A stretch of DNA of 64,000 nt from DASUPK01 sp963815045 (GTDB lineage Bacteria; Actinomycetota; Thermoleophilia; Solirubrobacterales; 70-9): contig CAWFET010000001.1 of NCBI GenBank assembly GCA_963815045.1, positions 124,001-188,000 on the forward strand, written 5' to 3'. The notes beneath the pieces were generated by a model. That model saw nothing but the letters and a program-made list of their open reading frames with translations. It was not told the origin of the DNA and made no database searches. The position numbers were made by a program, and so were the translations under genes. This document shows, in pieces, positions 31,969-40,589 of the stretch (positions are counted from its first letter, which is position 1; each line of letters begins with the position of its first letter).

Positions 31969-33246
31969 ATGCGCGTCCTCCTCAGCTACAGCGCCGAGCA
32001 TTTCGACCCCAGCCTCCCGAAGGAGGAGCAGGCTCACTGGGGCACCTCGGCGAACGTGATCTCTCGGACGCTCTATGCGGCACTCGCGAAGCGAGGCGAC
32101 GTTACCTTCGTGGACGCGGCCGAGCCCGACCGCGTGGCCGGTCGGTCATTCGATGCGTTCGTCGGGATCCAGCGCAACTTCGGAGCGATCCTCGAGCGCT
32201 GCGACATCGGCCGCAGCACCCTCGTCGCGGTCAACATGCACCCGGCGGAGCACAACGAGCTGCTGCTCGATTTCGTCATCCGCGAGGAGCTGCCGACGGC
32301 CTCACTTCACGCCCTCGACTTCCACGATGTCCCCCGCCGAGTCCGCGCCCTGGAGGCCGCGGACTCGATCCTCCTCTTCGGCAACTCGCGCACCCTGGAG
32401 AGCTACACCCGCCACGGCATCCCGGGCGGAAAGATCAGGCTGGCCAGCTACGGAGTGGACATCGAGGCCGAGCGGTCACGGGATCGATCCCCCCAGGACG
32501 TTCCGCACACCCAGATCCTCTACAGCGCGTCGGAGATCGGCCTTCGAAAGGGCTTCGACATCGTGTCCGCGCTGGTGGAGGAGATCGACCTCGGCCGCCT
32601 GAGCGGCCACCTGCACATCGTGGGCAGGCCCTCCTATCCCCATTACCGGGCCAAGCTCGACGACCTCGTGGGCGGGCTGCAGCCTCATGTCACGAACCAC
32701 GGATGGATGGCGGCGGCGAGCCCTCACTACCGGGCCCTGCTCGAGAGCTGCGACTACCTGCTCTTTCCCTCCCTCGAGGAGGGCCAGGCTGGGACGGTGC
32801 TGGACGCAATGGCGTGCGGCGTGGTTCCGCTGATCAGCCCCAACTGCGGAGTGGATTTCGCTCCGCTCGGCTTCTGCCGGCTCGAGCTGGGTTCGGCGCA
32901 CAACCGGGCGCTGTTGATGGAGGCCTTCGCGCTTCCCGCCACCGAGCGCAGCCGCCTGGCGGAGAAGACAATCGACCACTACGTCGATGCTCACGGGGAC
33001 TTCGCGGGCAGGCTCGAGGGCACCATCGACGACCTGCTCTCAGGATCGACGGCGGATGCCGGCCGGCAGCCGAGCATGGCCGCCGTGCGATCCGTGGCGG
33101 CACCAAGGCCGAATGGCCGCGCCGAGGGCGCCCCGGGTCTGCGACAGCGGGCCCGGCGGAGCTACCTCGTGGCGAGACTGCGCTGGTTCAACTCGTGGAA
33201 GTTCCACCAGGTTCTCGGCGGCATGCGGCAACGGCTGCCAGTCTGA
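31969..33246 (+). CDS. GT-B glycosyltransferase (GT4-like)
   Basis: A 425-residue protein: MRVLLSYSAEHFDPSLPKEE, VAVNMHPAEHNELLLDFVI, ILYSASEIGLRKGFDIVSAL, HLHIVGRPSYPHYRAKL and LFPSLEEGQAGTVLDAMACG. The last is a glycosyltransferase-1 donor motif in which EEGQ replaces the usual EG(F/Y)G. This variant is found in GT4-like proteins of cell-surface clusters. The C-terminal 50 residues (APRPNGRAEGAPGLRQ onward) are basic and may bind the membrane. Substrate unknown. Confidence 0.78.
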   Translation: MRVLLSYSAEHFDPSLPKEEQAHWGTSANVISRTLYAALAKRGDVTFVDAAEPDRVAGRSFDAFVGIQRNFGAILERCDIGRSTLVAVNMHPAEHNELLLDFVIREELPTASLHALDFHDVPRRVRALEAADSILLFGNSRTLESYTRHGIPGGKIRLASYGVDIEAERSRDRSPQDVPHTQILYSASEIGLRKGFDIVSALVEEIDLGRLSGHLHIVGRPSYPHYRAKLDDLVGGLQPHVTNHGWMAAASPHYRALLESCDYLLFPSLEEGQAGTVLDAMACGVVPLISPNCGVDFAPLGFCRLELGSAHNRALLMEAFALPATERSRLAEKTIDHYVDAHGDFAGRLEGTIDDLLSGSTADAGRQPSMAAVRSVAAPRPNGRAEGAPGLRQRARRSYLVARLRWFNSWKFHQVLGGMRQRLPV

Positions 33247-33256
33247 GGACAGCGCG

Positions 33257-33262
33257 TATGTT
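33257..33262 (+). promoter_or_regulatory. Putative -10 element of a leaderless promoter (TATGTT)
   Basis: TATGTT is 6 bases before GTG 33269 and supports that start over in-frame upstream codons inside the preceding gene. Confidence 0.45.
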
Positions 33263-33268
33263 CTCGCC

Positions 33269-34051
33269 GTGAGCGCAGAGCCACCGCGCATCAGCGTCGT
33301 CATCCCGACCTATCAGCGAATCGAGTCCTGTAGGCGGGCGGTCTCGTCCGTGCTCGAGCAGGAGCCCCCGGCGCTCGAGGTGCTGGTCTGCGACGACGGT
33401 TCGACCGACGGAACCCAGGATGCCTTCGAGATCTGGGCACGCGAGGAGCCGCGCCTTCGGTACCTGCGATTGCCGCGCAACTTCGGCGCGCCGGCCGCTG
33501 GCCGGAACCTCGGCACGAAGAGCGCCCAGGGGGACTGGGTGGCGTTCCTGGACGACGACGACCGCTGGCTGCCGGGGAAGCTGCGCATCCAGTCCGAGGC
33601 GATCTCGTCCGGGCGCTACGACGTGGTCGCGTCGGATGCGACCCGCAGCAGCGGCGGCCCCTACTTCGGGCTCGATCGAGCGGTGGAGCCCGACCGCGCC
33701 GAGCTCCTGCGCCACAACCCGATCATCACCTCGACGGCGGTGGTGCGCCGGTCCGCGCTCGTCGAGTCCGGCGGCTTCACCGACTCGGCCGTCGGAATGT
33801 CGATCACCGGAGTCGAGGACTACGCCGCCTGGCTCAACCTGGCCTACGGGGGCGCCCGCTTCGTCGTCCTGCCGGAGGCGCTGGCCGTCTACGACGACGC
33901 CGGCGAGGACCGGGTGAGCGCCGCCGCCTCCCGCCAGGAGGCCGAGGTCGCGGCGGTCCGCTGGCGGCTCTGGCTGCGGCGGCCGTACGACCTCGCCGTG
34001 CTCGGGTCGGCCCTGCGCGGCACTCTCGACGCCTGGCGGGTGCGGAGTTGA
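33269..34051 (+). CDS. Family 2 glycosyltransferase
   Basis: A 260-residue GT2 from GTG 33269: PRISVVIPTYQRIESCRRAV, VLVCDDGSTDGTQDAF, PAAGRNLGTKSAQGDW, VAFLDDDDRWLPGKL (metal motif) and VEDYAAWLNLAYGGARF. Length and layout match short soluble GT2 enzymes that add a single sugar. A TATGTT element lies 6 bases upstream. Its stop overlaps the TTG start of the CAP59-like gene by 3 bases, beginning a plus-strand run to 36477. Confidence 0.86.
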   Translation: MSAEPPRISVVIPTYQRIESCRRAVSSVLEQEPPALEVLVCDDGSTDGTQDAFEIWAREEPRLRYLRLPRNFGAPAAGRNLGTKSAQGDWVAFLDDDDRWLPGKLRIQSEAISSGRYDVVASDATRSSGGPYFGLDRAVEPDRAELLRHNPIITSTAVVRRSALVESGGFTDSAVGMSITGVEDYAAWLNLAYGGARFVVLPEALAVYDDAGEDRVSAAASRQEAEVAAVRWRLWLRRPYDLAVLGSALRGTLDAWRVRS

Positions 34052-34995
34052 CTCAGCGCGTGCTCATGGGCGGGCTCCTCCGCAACGGAGAGGAGACGAT
34101 CGAGCAAATCCTCGGGTTCATCGACGAGGCTGAGCGGCGGATCCCGGGCCTCGAGGTCTACGTCTTCGAGAACAACAGCTCCGACCGGACGCCGGAGCTG
34201 CTCGAGCAGGGCGCGCGGGAGCGCCCACACCTGCGGGTTCGCAGCGAGGCCTGGGATCTCGACGAGTTCCGCGAGGCATCGAGGGCGAGGACCTGGGACA
34301 ACAAGCCCTGCCGTATCGAGCTGATCTCCGAAGCCCGGAACCGGCTGCTGGACTGGATGCGCGAGGACGGCCTCGCCGCCGGCGACCGCGTCGTGATCGT
34401 GGACTGGGACTTCCTGCGCCCGCCGCCGCTGGAGCCCCTCGTGAGGGCCATCTCGGAGCTGCCCGATGAGGCGGCCGCCGTGTTCGCGAACGGAGTCGGG
34501 AGCACCGGCCGCTACTACGACCTCTACGAGCTGCGAACCGAGGAGCACCCGCTGGGCCCGGAGCTGATGGGCGACCGGTTCTGGACGTCGAGGCGCCGCC
34601 GGCACTCGCTGGGGCGGGTGATCGATCCGGCCGAGCCTCCCATTGAGGTCTATTCCGCCTTTGCGGGGCTGGGGATCTACCGCGCCGAGGCGCTGGAGGG
34701 CTGCCGCTACTCGCCCTACCCGACGCCCGAGCTGCACGCCTTCTACAGGGAGCGCTTCAGCGAGGATCCGAGCAACCCGGATGTCCGGCGGGTCCGCCGC
34801 AACAAGCCGGAGAAGGTCCGCAGGGGCGCGCTGCTCGGCGCGTACCTGTTCGACGACGAGCTCTTCTACGTCAACAACTCGGGCTTCAACTTCCCGATCG
34901 CGGCCGAGCACGTCAACCTGCACCTCTCGATGCGCGCCAGGGGCCGCGGGAAGCTGTTCATCCTCCCTGAGCTGCCCTACCTCTCCCATCACTGA
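34048..34995 (+). CDS. CAP59/GT69-like glycosyltransferase
   Basis: A 315-residue protein: VLMGGLLRNGEETIEQIL, VYVFENNSSDRTPELLEQ, CRIELISEARNRLLDWM, DRVVIVDWDF (in place of DxD) and VYSAFAGLGIYRAEALEG. ENNSxDRTPELL with the arrangement that follows resembles the fungal cryptococcal mannosyltransferase CAP59/CAP10-like group (GT69), which has bacterial relatives in polysaccharide clusters. It probably transfers a hexose to the glycan. It starts at TTG, overlapping the previous stop, and ends overlapping ATG of the next gene. Confidence 0.65.
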   Translation: MTQRVLMGGLLRNGEETIEQILGFIDEAERRIPGLEVYVFENNSSDRTPELLEQGARERPHLRVRSEAWDLDEFREASRARTWDNKPCRIELISEARNRLLDWMREDGLAAGDRVVIVDWDFLRPPPLEPLVRAISELPDEAAAVFANGVGSTGRYYDLYELRTEEHPLGPELMGDRFWTSRRRRHSLGRVIDPAEPPIEVYSAFAGLGIYRAEALEGCRYSPYPTPELHAFYRERFSEDPSNPDVRRVRRNKPEKVRRGALLGAYLFDDELFYVNNSGFNFPIAAEHVNLHLSMRARGRGKLFILPELPYLSHH

Positions 34996-35738
34996 TGAGC
35001 TTTTCGGTCAGGCCGCTGCTCCGGCCGCTGGTGCGGCGTCTGCCGGCGCCCATGCAGCCCGTGGCCATCCGGAGGCTGGAGGCGATTCGCGAGGGCCTCA
35101 TCTGGCCGATGCCCCTTGGGATGTACATGCGCTGCGCACTGGACGGCTCGGGAAGCAGCTTCGTACTCGGCGAGAGGCGCTACCGGTATCTCTGGCATCC
35201 GTACATGGCTACCTGGAGGACCGAGCGCGCGGTCGAGGTGCCGGTGGCGTGGGACCGGGTTCGAAGGGCCGATCCGGCGAGCACGCTGGAGCTCGGCAAC
35301 GTCCTCTCCCACTACTTCCCCGCCGGCCACACGGTCGTCGACAAGTACGAGCAGGCCCCCGGGGTGATCAACGAGGACGTGGTCAGCTTCTCGCCGCAGC
35401 GCTCCTACGACCTGATCGTCTCCGTATCGACCCTCGAGCACGTTGGCTGGGACGAGCAGCCGAAGGACCCGGAGAAGGTCCTGCGCGCGATCGATCGCCT
35501 GCGCAGCCTGCTGACCGACGCCGGCGAGCTCCTCTTCACCGTCCCGAAGGGCTGGCATCCGGAGCTGGACCGTTACCTCGCGGAGGGTCGCATCCCCCTG
35601 GCCGAGCGCCGGTGCCTGAAGCGGATCTCCGCCGACGGCCGCTGGGCGGAGGTGGGTTGTGATGAGCTGGAGGAGGTTCGCTACGACGCCCCGTTCCCTT
35701 ACGCGAACGCGGTCACCTTCGGCGTGGCCCGCAACTAG
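34995..35738 (+). CDS. Methyltransferase-like protein, tandem copy 1
   Basis: A 247-residue protein: RYRYLWHPYMATWRTERAVE, LELGNVLSHYFPAGHTVVDK, EDVVSFSPQRSYDLIVSVST, LEHVGWDE and LLFTVPKGWHPELDRYL. The layout suggests a SAM-dependent methyltransferase fold (an acidic residue after the first strand, DLIVSxSTLEHV, then a GELLFTVP strand), but motif I is not glycine-rich. It closely resembles the next gene. Start ATG overlaps the previous stop. Function unknown beyond the cluster context. Confidence 0.65.
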   Translation: MSFSVRPLLRPLVRRLPAPMQPVAIRRLEAIREGLIWPMPLGMYMRCALDGSGSSFVLGERRYRYLWHPYMATWRTERAVEVPVAWDRVRRADPASTLELGNVLSHYFPAGHTVVDKYEQAPGVINEDVVSFSPQRSYDLIVSVSTLEHVGWDEQPKDPEKVLRAIDRLRSLLTDAGELLFTVPKGWHPELDRYLAEGRIPLAERRCLKRISADGRWAEVGCDELEEVRYDAPFPYANAVTFGVARN

Positions 35739-35741
35739 ACT
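35736..35741 (+). promoter_or_regulatory. Possible -10 element (TAGACT)
   Basis: TAGACT lies 10 bases before ATG 35752 and includes the stop codon of the preceding gene. Spacing is longer than for the clearer leaderless cases. Confidence 0.3.
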
Positions 35742-35751
35742 CGCGCGCTCG

Positions 35752-36477
35752 ATGAGGCCCCGCGTGAAGCACCTGCCGCGTCCGCTCCAGCCGTTCGCGA
35801 CCCGGCGCCTCGACATGGCCCGCGAGGGGCTCAACTGGTACCGGCCGCTCGCGATCTACGGCCAGAGCGTCCTCGCCGGCCGCCCCACGACCTTCGAGCT
35901 CGGCGGGGTTCGCCACCGCTATCTGTGGCACCCCTACATGACCACCTGGAGGAGCGAGCGGGCGGTGGAGCTGCCGGTCGCGTGGTCGCGGGTCCGCAGG
36001 GTGGACCCCGCGAGCACGCTCGAGGTGGGCAACGTCCTCTCCAACTACTTTCGCGCTCGGCACGCGGTGGTCGACAAGTACGAGCAGACCCCGGGAGTGA
36101 TCAACGAGGACATCGTCGACTTCGATCCCGGGCGCCGCTACGAGCTGATCGTCTCGGTCTCGACGCTGGAGCACGTCGGCTGGGACGAGGACGAGCCACG
36201 CGATCCGGAGAAGGTCCTGCGCGCGATCGAGCGGCTGCGCGAGCTGCTCACGCCGAGCGGCGAGCTGCTCTTCACCGTGCCGCACGGCTGGCACACCGAG
36301 CTCGACGCCTACATCGCGGACGGCCGCGTCCCACTCGCCCGATGCTGGTGCCTGAAGCGCATCTCGGCGGACGGCCGGTGGGCCGAGGTGGACTACGCGG
36401 AGCTCGAGGACGTCGCCTACGACTCCCCGTTCAGATACGCGAACGGCGTCACCGTCGGCGTCGTCCGCGGATCCTGA
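35752..36477 (+). CDS. Methyltransferase-like protein, tandem copy 2
   Basis: A 241-residue relative of the preceding gene. Shared blocks include RYLWHPYMTTWRSERAVELP, GNVLSNYF, VVDKYEQTPGVINED, IVSVSTLEHVGWDE, DPEKVLRAIERLRELL and CLKRISADGRWAEVDY. A duplicate arising from unequal crossover is the simplest origin, followed by divergence at the N-terminus and in the KDP/RDP region. The two may act on different positions of the glycan. It ends the plus-strand run and meets the minus-strand gene at 36481. Confidence 0.65.
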   Translation: MRPRVKHLPRPLQPFATRRLDMAREGLNWYRPLAIYGQSVLAGRPTTFELGGVRHRYLWHPYMTTWRSERAVELPVAWSRVRRVDPASTLEVGNVLSNYFRARHAVVDKYEQTPGVINEDIVDFDPGRRYELIVSVSTLEHVGWDEDEPRDPEKVLRAIERLRELLTPSGELLFTVPHGWHTELDAYIADGRVPLARCWCLKRISADGRWAEVDYAELEDVAYDSPFRYANGVTVGVVRGS

Positions 36478-36480
36478 AGT

Positions 36481-37500
36481 TCAGGCCGCCACGAGGCTGC
36501 CGCTGCCGGCGAGGAGCTCCTCCCGCAACGCGATGAAGTCGGCGGCGCGGTGGGCGTAGGTTCCCCGGCGGCGGGCGAACTCCAGGCCGCGTGAGCGGAG
36601 CTCCCTGCGCTCCGCGTCATGGCTGAGGTAGTGGTCGGCTAGCCGCCTGGCGTCGTCGAGCGTTTCGGCGTATTGCCCGATGCCCTCGGTGGCGTCCACG
36701 GCCCAGGGGTTGTCCGTGATCAGCACGGCGCCGAAGGCGAGGGCGTCATAGACGCGCTCGATGGGCAGGCAGTCGGCGACGTTCTCGGGCTGGTGGAGCC
36801 CGAGCACGATCTTCGAGTTCCGCAGGATGTCCCGTCGCTCGGCCTCGTCGATGTACGGAGGCGTGCCGACGATGCGGTTTCGCGGATCCCGACGGAAGTG
36901 CGCCTGCCAATCCGGCTCATAGCCCTGGTAGCCGACGTAGGAGCAGTCGATCGCCTCGTTCTCGCAGCCCTCGCCGACATGCTGCGGGTCCACCGGCGCC
37001 CCGAACTCGATCGGGAGCGCATTGGGGTGGCGCTTGCTGAACTCCCGCCATCCGCGCCGGCCCGCCGACTTAGGCTCGCCCCAGCAGCACTCGCCGGCGA
37101 AGATCACCCGGATCCCCGGGTCCTCGCGGAGGGATTTCAGCTCGTATCCGCGCCAGGCGAGCAGGATGGTCTCCGGGCGATCTCGCAGCCTTCGCACCAG
37201 CCGCCGCACCACGAGCTGCTTGCCCCTTCTGCCCGGGCGCGTGGTCAGTTTCTTCGATGGGCGGATCGCGGGGATCCTGCCGAAGAGCGGCTGCAGGCGG
37301 CCGGTCTCCCAGCCGTGAAAGCAATCGTGATTGCCGATCATCACCAGGCCGGGCTCGTCGATGTCCGAGATCCGCCTGACGACCCGCACGTCCCAGCCGT
37401 GGAGCCCAAAGCCCTGGCCGAACTTCTCCACGAAGAAGCGGTGGTTGTACGGCGTGGGCAGAAACGGGTGGTCCAGGATGTAGAAGGTCGGGCCGGCCAC
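36481..37500 (-). CDS. GT-B-like glycosyltransferase (CgeB-like C-terminal half)
   Basis: A 339-residue protein: TFYILDHPFLPTPYNHRFFV, GLVMIGNHDCFHGWE, CSYVGYQGYEPDWQAHFRRD, RNSKIVLGLHQPENVADCLP, ERVYDALAFGAVLITDNPW and QYAETLDDARRLADHYL. The C-terminal part has the pattern of Glyco_trans_1_2 (CgeB-like) proteins: ERxYDALAxGAVLITDN, then a shared loop of strands and helices. The donor-binding Glu is present in ERVYDALA. It probably transfers a sugar in the glycan pathway. GTG start. Confidence 0.7.
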   Translation of the reverse strand: MAGPTFYILDHPFLPTPYNHRFFVEKFGQGFGLHGWDVRVVRRISDIDEPGLVMIGNHDCFHGWETGRLQPLFGRIPAIRPSKKLTTRPGRRGKQLVVRRLVRRLRDRPETILLAWRGYELKSLREDPGIRVIFAGECCWGEPKSAGRRGWREFSKRHPNALPIEFGAPVDPQHVGEGCENEAIDCSYVGYQGYEPDWQAHFRRDPRNRIVGTPPYIDEAERRDILRNSKIVLGLHQPENVADCLPIERVYDALAFGAVLITDNPWAVDATEGIGQYAETLDDARRLADHYLSHDAERRELRSRGLEFARRRGTYAHRAADFIALREELLAGSGSLVAA

Positions 37501-37503
37501 GAT

Positions 37504-38151
37504 CTACTCGCGAGGCCCGGACAGGGAGTCCACCCAGACGGCCAGCAGCCTCAGTTCCGTGGATGAGCCGTCGACGAGGCTGCCCGAGAGGATCCCGGTC
37601 GCCCGCTCGATCTGCTCGTCTCGGGTGAGCGGCACCGCCTCCGGCTTGCGGGCTTCGACCGTGATGTTGTCGGTTCCCCGCCAGGTCGCCCTCCGGACCT
37701 TGCTGACCTGGAAGCCGAGAGCGCCCAGCACCTCCCGGAACTTGCCCTCGTACCACCCGTCGGCGTGCACGCCCCATGCAGCCTCGTGCGAGCCGAAGAC
37801 GTGGCGCAGCACGAGATCTCTCTGCGATCGCCGCCAGGGTCTGCGAAACCTGCGCACGGCGGCCTCGAAGTCAGGTGTCTCGATCATCAGGCGCCCGCCC
37901 GGCTCCAGCCACTCATACCAGTCGATCAGGACCCGAAGTGCGGTGGGACGGTCGAAGTGCTCGAAGACGTGGTGGAGCCTGACCTCGGCCACGCTCGCGG
38001 GCTCGTACCGGAGCCTGGTGATGTCCGCGTGCACGTCGGCCGGCGAGGTGGTCTGGACCGGATGATCGGCGGGCGGAAAGTCGACATTGACGTAGCCGTC
38101 GAGGTAGGTCTCACCGCATCCAAGGTGTAGGCGAATGGGCGCCGCGGGCAT
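37504..38151 (-). CDS. Class I SAM-dependent methyltransferase
   Basis: A 215-residue protein from ATG 38151: APIRLHLGCGETYLDGYVNV carries the SAM motif I (LHLGCG), then YEPASVAEVRLHHVFEHFDR, YEWLEPGGRLMIETPDFEAA and FRRPWRRSQRDLVLRHVFGS. The pattern LNLGCGxxxxxGxxNxD matches methyltransferase-11 proteins of capsule clusters. It is on the same strand as, and 14 bases after, the Wzt-like gene, so it is probably transcribed with the ABC exporter. A modification that ends chain growth before export is possible (inference). Confidence 0.82.
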   Translation of the reverse strand: MPAAPIRLHLGCGETYLDGYVNVDFPPADHPVQTTSPADVHADITRLRYEPASVAEVRLHHVFEHFDRPTALRVLIDWYEWLEPGGRLMIETPDFEAAVRRFRRPWRRSQRDLVLRHVFGSHEAAWGVHADGWYEGKFREVLGALGFQVSKVRRATWRGTDNITVEARKPEAVPLTRDEQIERATGILSGSLVDGSSTELRLLAVWVDSLSGPRE

Positions 38152-38165
38152 CCGTCCGCGGCCGC

Positions 38166-38939
38166 TCAGGCCTCGGCTGTGACTGCGGTGTACTTCGCGG
38201 CAACGTCGCCGATCGCGCCCCTCATCTGGATCTCGCCGTGATCGAGCCACATCCCCGTCCTGCACACCGACTGGACCAGGTCGAGGTCGTGGCTCATGAA
38301 GATGATCGTCCGGCCTTCGTCGTTGAGGCGCTTGAGCGCCTTGGCGCACTGGTCGCGGAAGGAGTCGTCCACCACGGCGAGGACCTCGTCGAAGACATAG
38401 GTGTCGGCCGGGAAGCAGGTGGCCGTGGCGAAGGAGAGCCTCGCCGCCATGCCGCTCGAATACCGCTTCAAGGGGGTGTCCATGTAGCGGTGGATCCCCG
38501 CGAAGTCCGTGATCGCCTCCATCTGGTCTCGGATCGCCTTGCGCTCCAGTCCGAGGATGGTGCCGAGGAGCTCGACGTTCTCGCGGCCCGTGAGCTCGGG
38601 ATGGAACCCCGCGCCCACCTCGAGCAGGGGAATCAGACGCCCCCAGACCTCGATCTTGCCCGCGTCCTGCATCGCGATGCCCGCCACCAGCTGCGTGAGC
38701 GTCGACTTCCCGGAGCCATTCGCCCCGACGATTCCGAAGAACTCCCCGCGCTTCACCTCGAAGCTGACGTCGGTCAGGGCCCAGAAGCGATCCCTGTCGT
38801 AGTCGCGGCGGACGAGCGTGCTCAGGGTGTGCTGGAGGCTGAGCTCCTCGCCGAGGCCGTAGCTCTTGCCGACCCCCTGGCAGCGAACGGCGAGGTCGGT
38901 GCGAGTCTCCCCGCCGTTGAGGTCAGACGTAGTCGGCAA
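38166..38939 (-). CDS. Polysaccharide ABC exporter ATPase (Wzt/TagH/KpsT-like)
   Basis: A 257-residue ATPase: Walker A VGANGSGKST, Q-loop region with LLEVGAGFHPELTGREN, signature YSSGMAARLSFA and Walker B YVFDEVLAVVDDSF, then SHDLDLVQSVCRTGMWL. The FHPELTGRENVELLG and FDEVLAVVD wording is characteristic of the RfbB/Wzt and TagH polysaccharide and teichoic-acid exporters. It lacks the extra C-terminal carbohydrate-binding domain of long Wzt proteins, so it is more like KpsT/TagH, which do not read a terminal chain modification. It pairs with the permease at 38923. Confidence 0.9.
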   Translation of the reverse strand: MPTTSDLNGGETRTDLAVRCQGVGKSYGLGEELSLQHTLSTLVRRDYDRDRFWALTDVSFEVKRGEFFGIVGANGSGKSTLTQLVAGIAMQDAGKIEVWGRLIPLLEVGAGFHPELTGRENVELLGTILGLERKAIRDQMEAITDFAGIHRYMDTPLKRYSSGMAARLSFATATCFPADTYVFDEVLAVVDDSFRDQCAKALKRLNDEGRTIIFMSHDLDLVQSVCRTGMWLDHGEIQMRGAIGDVAAKYTAVTAEA

Positions 38940-39801
38940 AGCGGGTCTCCATGCGGCCGAACACGTACCAGCCCATCACCAGCATCGCGACCATCTCGGC
39001 GAGGCCGATGGCGATCGCGAACATGTCCGGCGAGCTCCCGAGCAGCGACCAGCGCCAAGCCTCGATGATCCCGGACGCCGGGTTGAAGGCCAGCACCTTG
39101 GCGAAACTGCCGGCCGCGCTCAGGGGATAGCCGACGGGGGTCAGGAAGATCCCCGCCTGGACGACGAGCGGTGCCAGCGCGACCGCATCGCGGAAGCGAC
39201 CCCCGAGGGCGGTGACGAGCAGCGTGAAGCCGAAGGTGCTGAGGAGCAGCCAGGCGATGAGGATCGGCATCGCAAGGGCCTGAACCGAAAGGGTGCCGCT
39301 GATGCCTGCCGCAACGACGCTCGCGGTCAGCACCACGGCGAGCGGCGGGAGCACCGAGATCAGCGTGCCGGTGACGAAGGCGAGGCGAGGACAGGGGCTG
39401 CGGCGCACGACCTGGTAGTTGGCCTGCAGGACCTGCGGGGCCACCGTGATCGCCATCTGCGCATAGGTCCAGACCGCGAGCCCCACCAGCGCGAAGGTGA
39501 CGTACGGCACGCTCCCCGTGTTGACGGAGGTCACCTTCGAGAACGCGATCGTGACGGCGGCCAGCATGCCAAGTGGCTGCAGCCCGAGCCACAGCGGGCC
39601 CAGCGCCGACTGCTTGTACTTGGCCTTGACGTCCCGGAGGCCCAGCATGAAGCCGACGTGGCGGCTGGTCCAGAGGTCGGACAGGCTGATGCGGCGCTTC
39701 TTCGGGACCGCCACGCGGACGGAGTCGTGGACGAGACCGAGGGACGCGCCGCCGAGATCGGCCGCCGCGGTGGCCCCCGTCTGTGTGGAGCTCGGGCTCA
39801 T
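38923..39801 (-). CDS. Polysaccharide ABC exporter permease (Wzm/TagG-like)
   Basis: A 292-residue ABC-2 permease: SLSDLWTSRHVGFMLGLRDV, LGPLWLGLQPLGMLAAVTI (the QSxLGPLW-type start of the family), then six hydrophobic segments. These include YVTFALVGLAVWTYAQMAI, LALAVVLTASVVAAGISG and IAIGLAEMVAMLVMGWYVFG. It forms the channel for the glycan made by this cluster; the ATPase gene overlaps its 3' end by 17 bases. TAGACT lies 9 bases before the ATG. Confidence 0.88.
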   Translation of the reverse strand: MSPSSTQTGATAAADLGGASLGLVHDSVRVAVPKKRRISLSDLWTSRHVGFMLGLRDVKAKYKQSALGPLWLGLQPLGMLAAVTIAFSKVTSVNTGSVPYVTFALVGLAVWTYAQMAITVAPQVLQANYQVVRRSPCPRLAFVTGTLISVLPPLAVVLTASVVAAGISGTLSVQALAMPILIAWLLLSTFGFTLLVTALGGRFRDAVALAPLVVQAGIFLTPVGYPLSAAGSFAKVLAFNPASGIIEAWRWSLLGSSPDMFAIAIGLAEMVAMLVMGWYVFGRMETRFADYV

Positions 39802-40589
39802 GGGACCGGAAGTCTAGGAGGACGGGGCATCACGACGACGGTGGCATAGCTCCAGCGCGCGTCGAGGGGCGTTCCGCGCTCTCGCCGCCGCCTGGTCTTC
39901 TCGGGCCGGCCGCGGGCTCTGCGCATGAACGCCAGCGGATTGACGAATTGGAGGGAGTAGGCGAATGAGTCGCCGAAGAACTCCGGATCCGTGACTCCCA
40001 GCCGCCTGCAGATCGCCTCGAGCTCGGCCCTGGTGAACGGCACCTCGACCCCGAGCTTCCAGCGCCCCGTCCTCTCGGCCGCCCACTTGGAGAGCCGGTA
40101 CGGGGCGTTGCGGGCGTTCGGCACGGAGACGATCACGATCCCATCCGTCCGCAGCGCGTCGAGATGGGCCCGGAAGATGCCGTCGCGCTCGGCCCCGGTG
40201 AAGTGCTCGTTCAGGCCGAAGGACATCGCGATGTCGAACTGGCCCCGAACCTCGTCGGGGAGCTCCAGCGCGTTCGCCTCGACGAAGTCAGCCTCCAGGC
40301 CGTTGGCCGCGAACAGCTCGCGTGCCTTGCCCAGCGCCTCGGGCGAGTAGTCGAGCAGCGTCACGGACGCGCCGCGCTTCGCCATCGCCGCGGCGTTCGT
40401 GCCCGCTCCCGCGCCGATCTCGATCACCCGCAGCCCCTCGAAGCCGCCGAAGCGAGCGCGCACGCGCTCCTCGATCCGCCGCCACCGGATCGACAGCTCC
40501 TCCCGTGCGACGTTCGCGCGGTGCTCCTCGGCGCTGGTGCCGGCCCGCCAGATCTCGTCCCAGAGCTCGGGTGTGTTCGGATCGGTCAT
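39798..40589 (-). CDS. Class I SAM-dependent methyltransferase
   Basis: A 263-residue protein: LRVIEIGAGAGTNAAAMAKR (motif I), ASVTLLDYSPEALGKARELF (motif II with acidic D), GQFDIAMSFGLNEHFTGAER, and LRTDGIVIVSVPNARNAPY. It is a typical methyltransferase of the SAM-dependent 11/12 group. The start overlaps the GT-B gene upstream by 4 bases (40586-40589) and the stop overlaps the permease start by 4 bases (39798-39801), so five genes from 41578 to 37504 form one operon. Confidence 0.82.
   Translation of the reverse strand: MTDPNTPELWDEIWRAGTSAEEHRANVAREELSIRWRRIEERVRARFGGFEGLRVIEIGAGAGTNAAAMAKRGASVTLLDYSPEALGKARELFAANGLEADFVEANALELPDEVRGQFDIAMSFGLNEHFTGAERDGIFRAHLDALRTDGIVIVSVPNARNAPYRLSKWAAERTGRWKLGVEVPFTRAELEAICRRLGVTDPEFFGDSFAYSLQFVNPLAFMRRARGRPEKTRRRRERGTPLDARWSYATVVVMPRPPRLPVP

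Noticed and set aside
38166..38939. Full-length Wzt with carbohydrate-binding domain
   Set aside because: The protein ends shortly after the ATPase domain.
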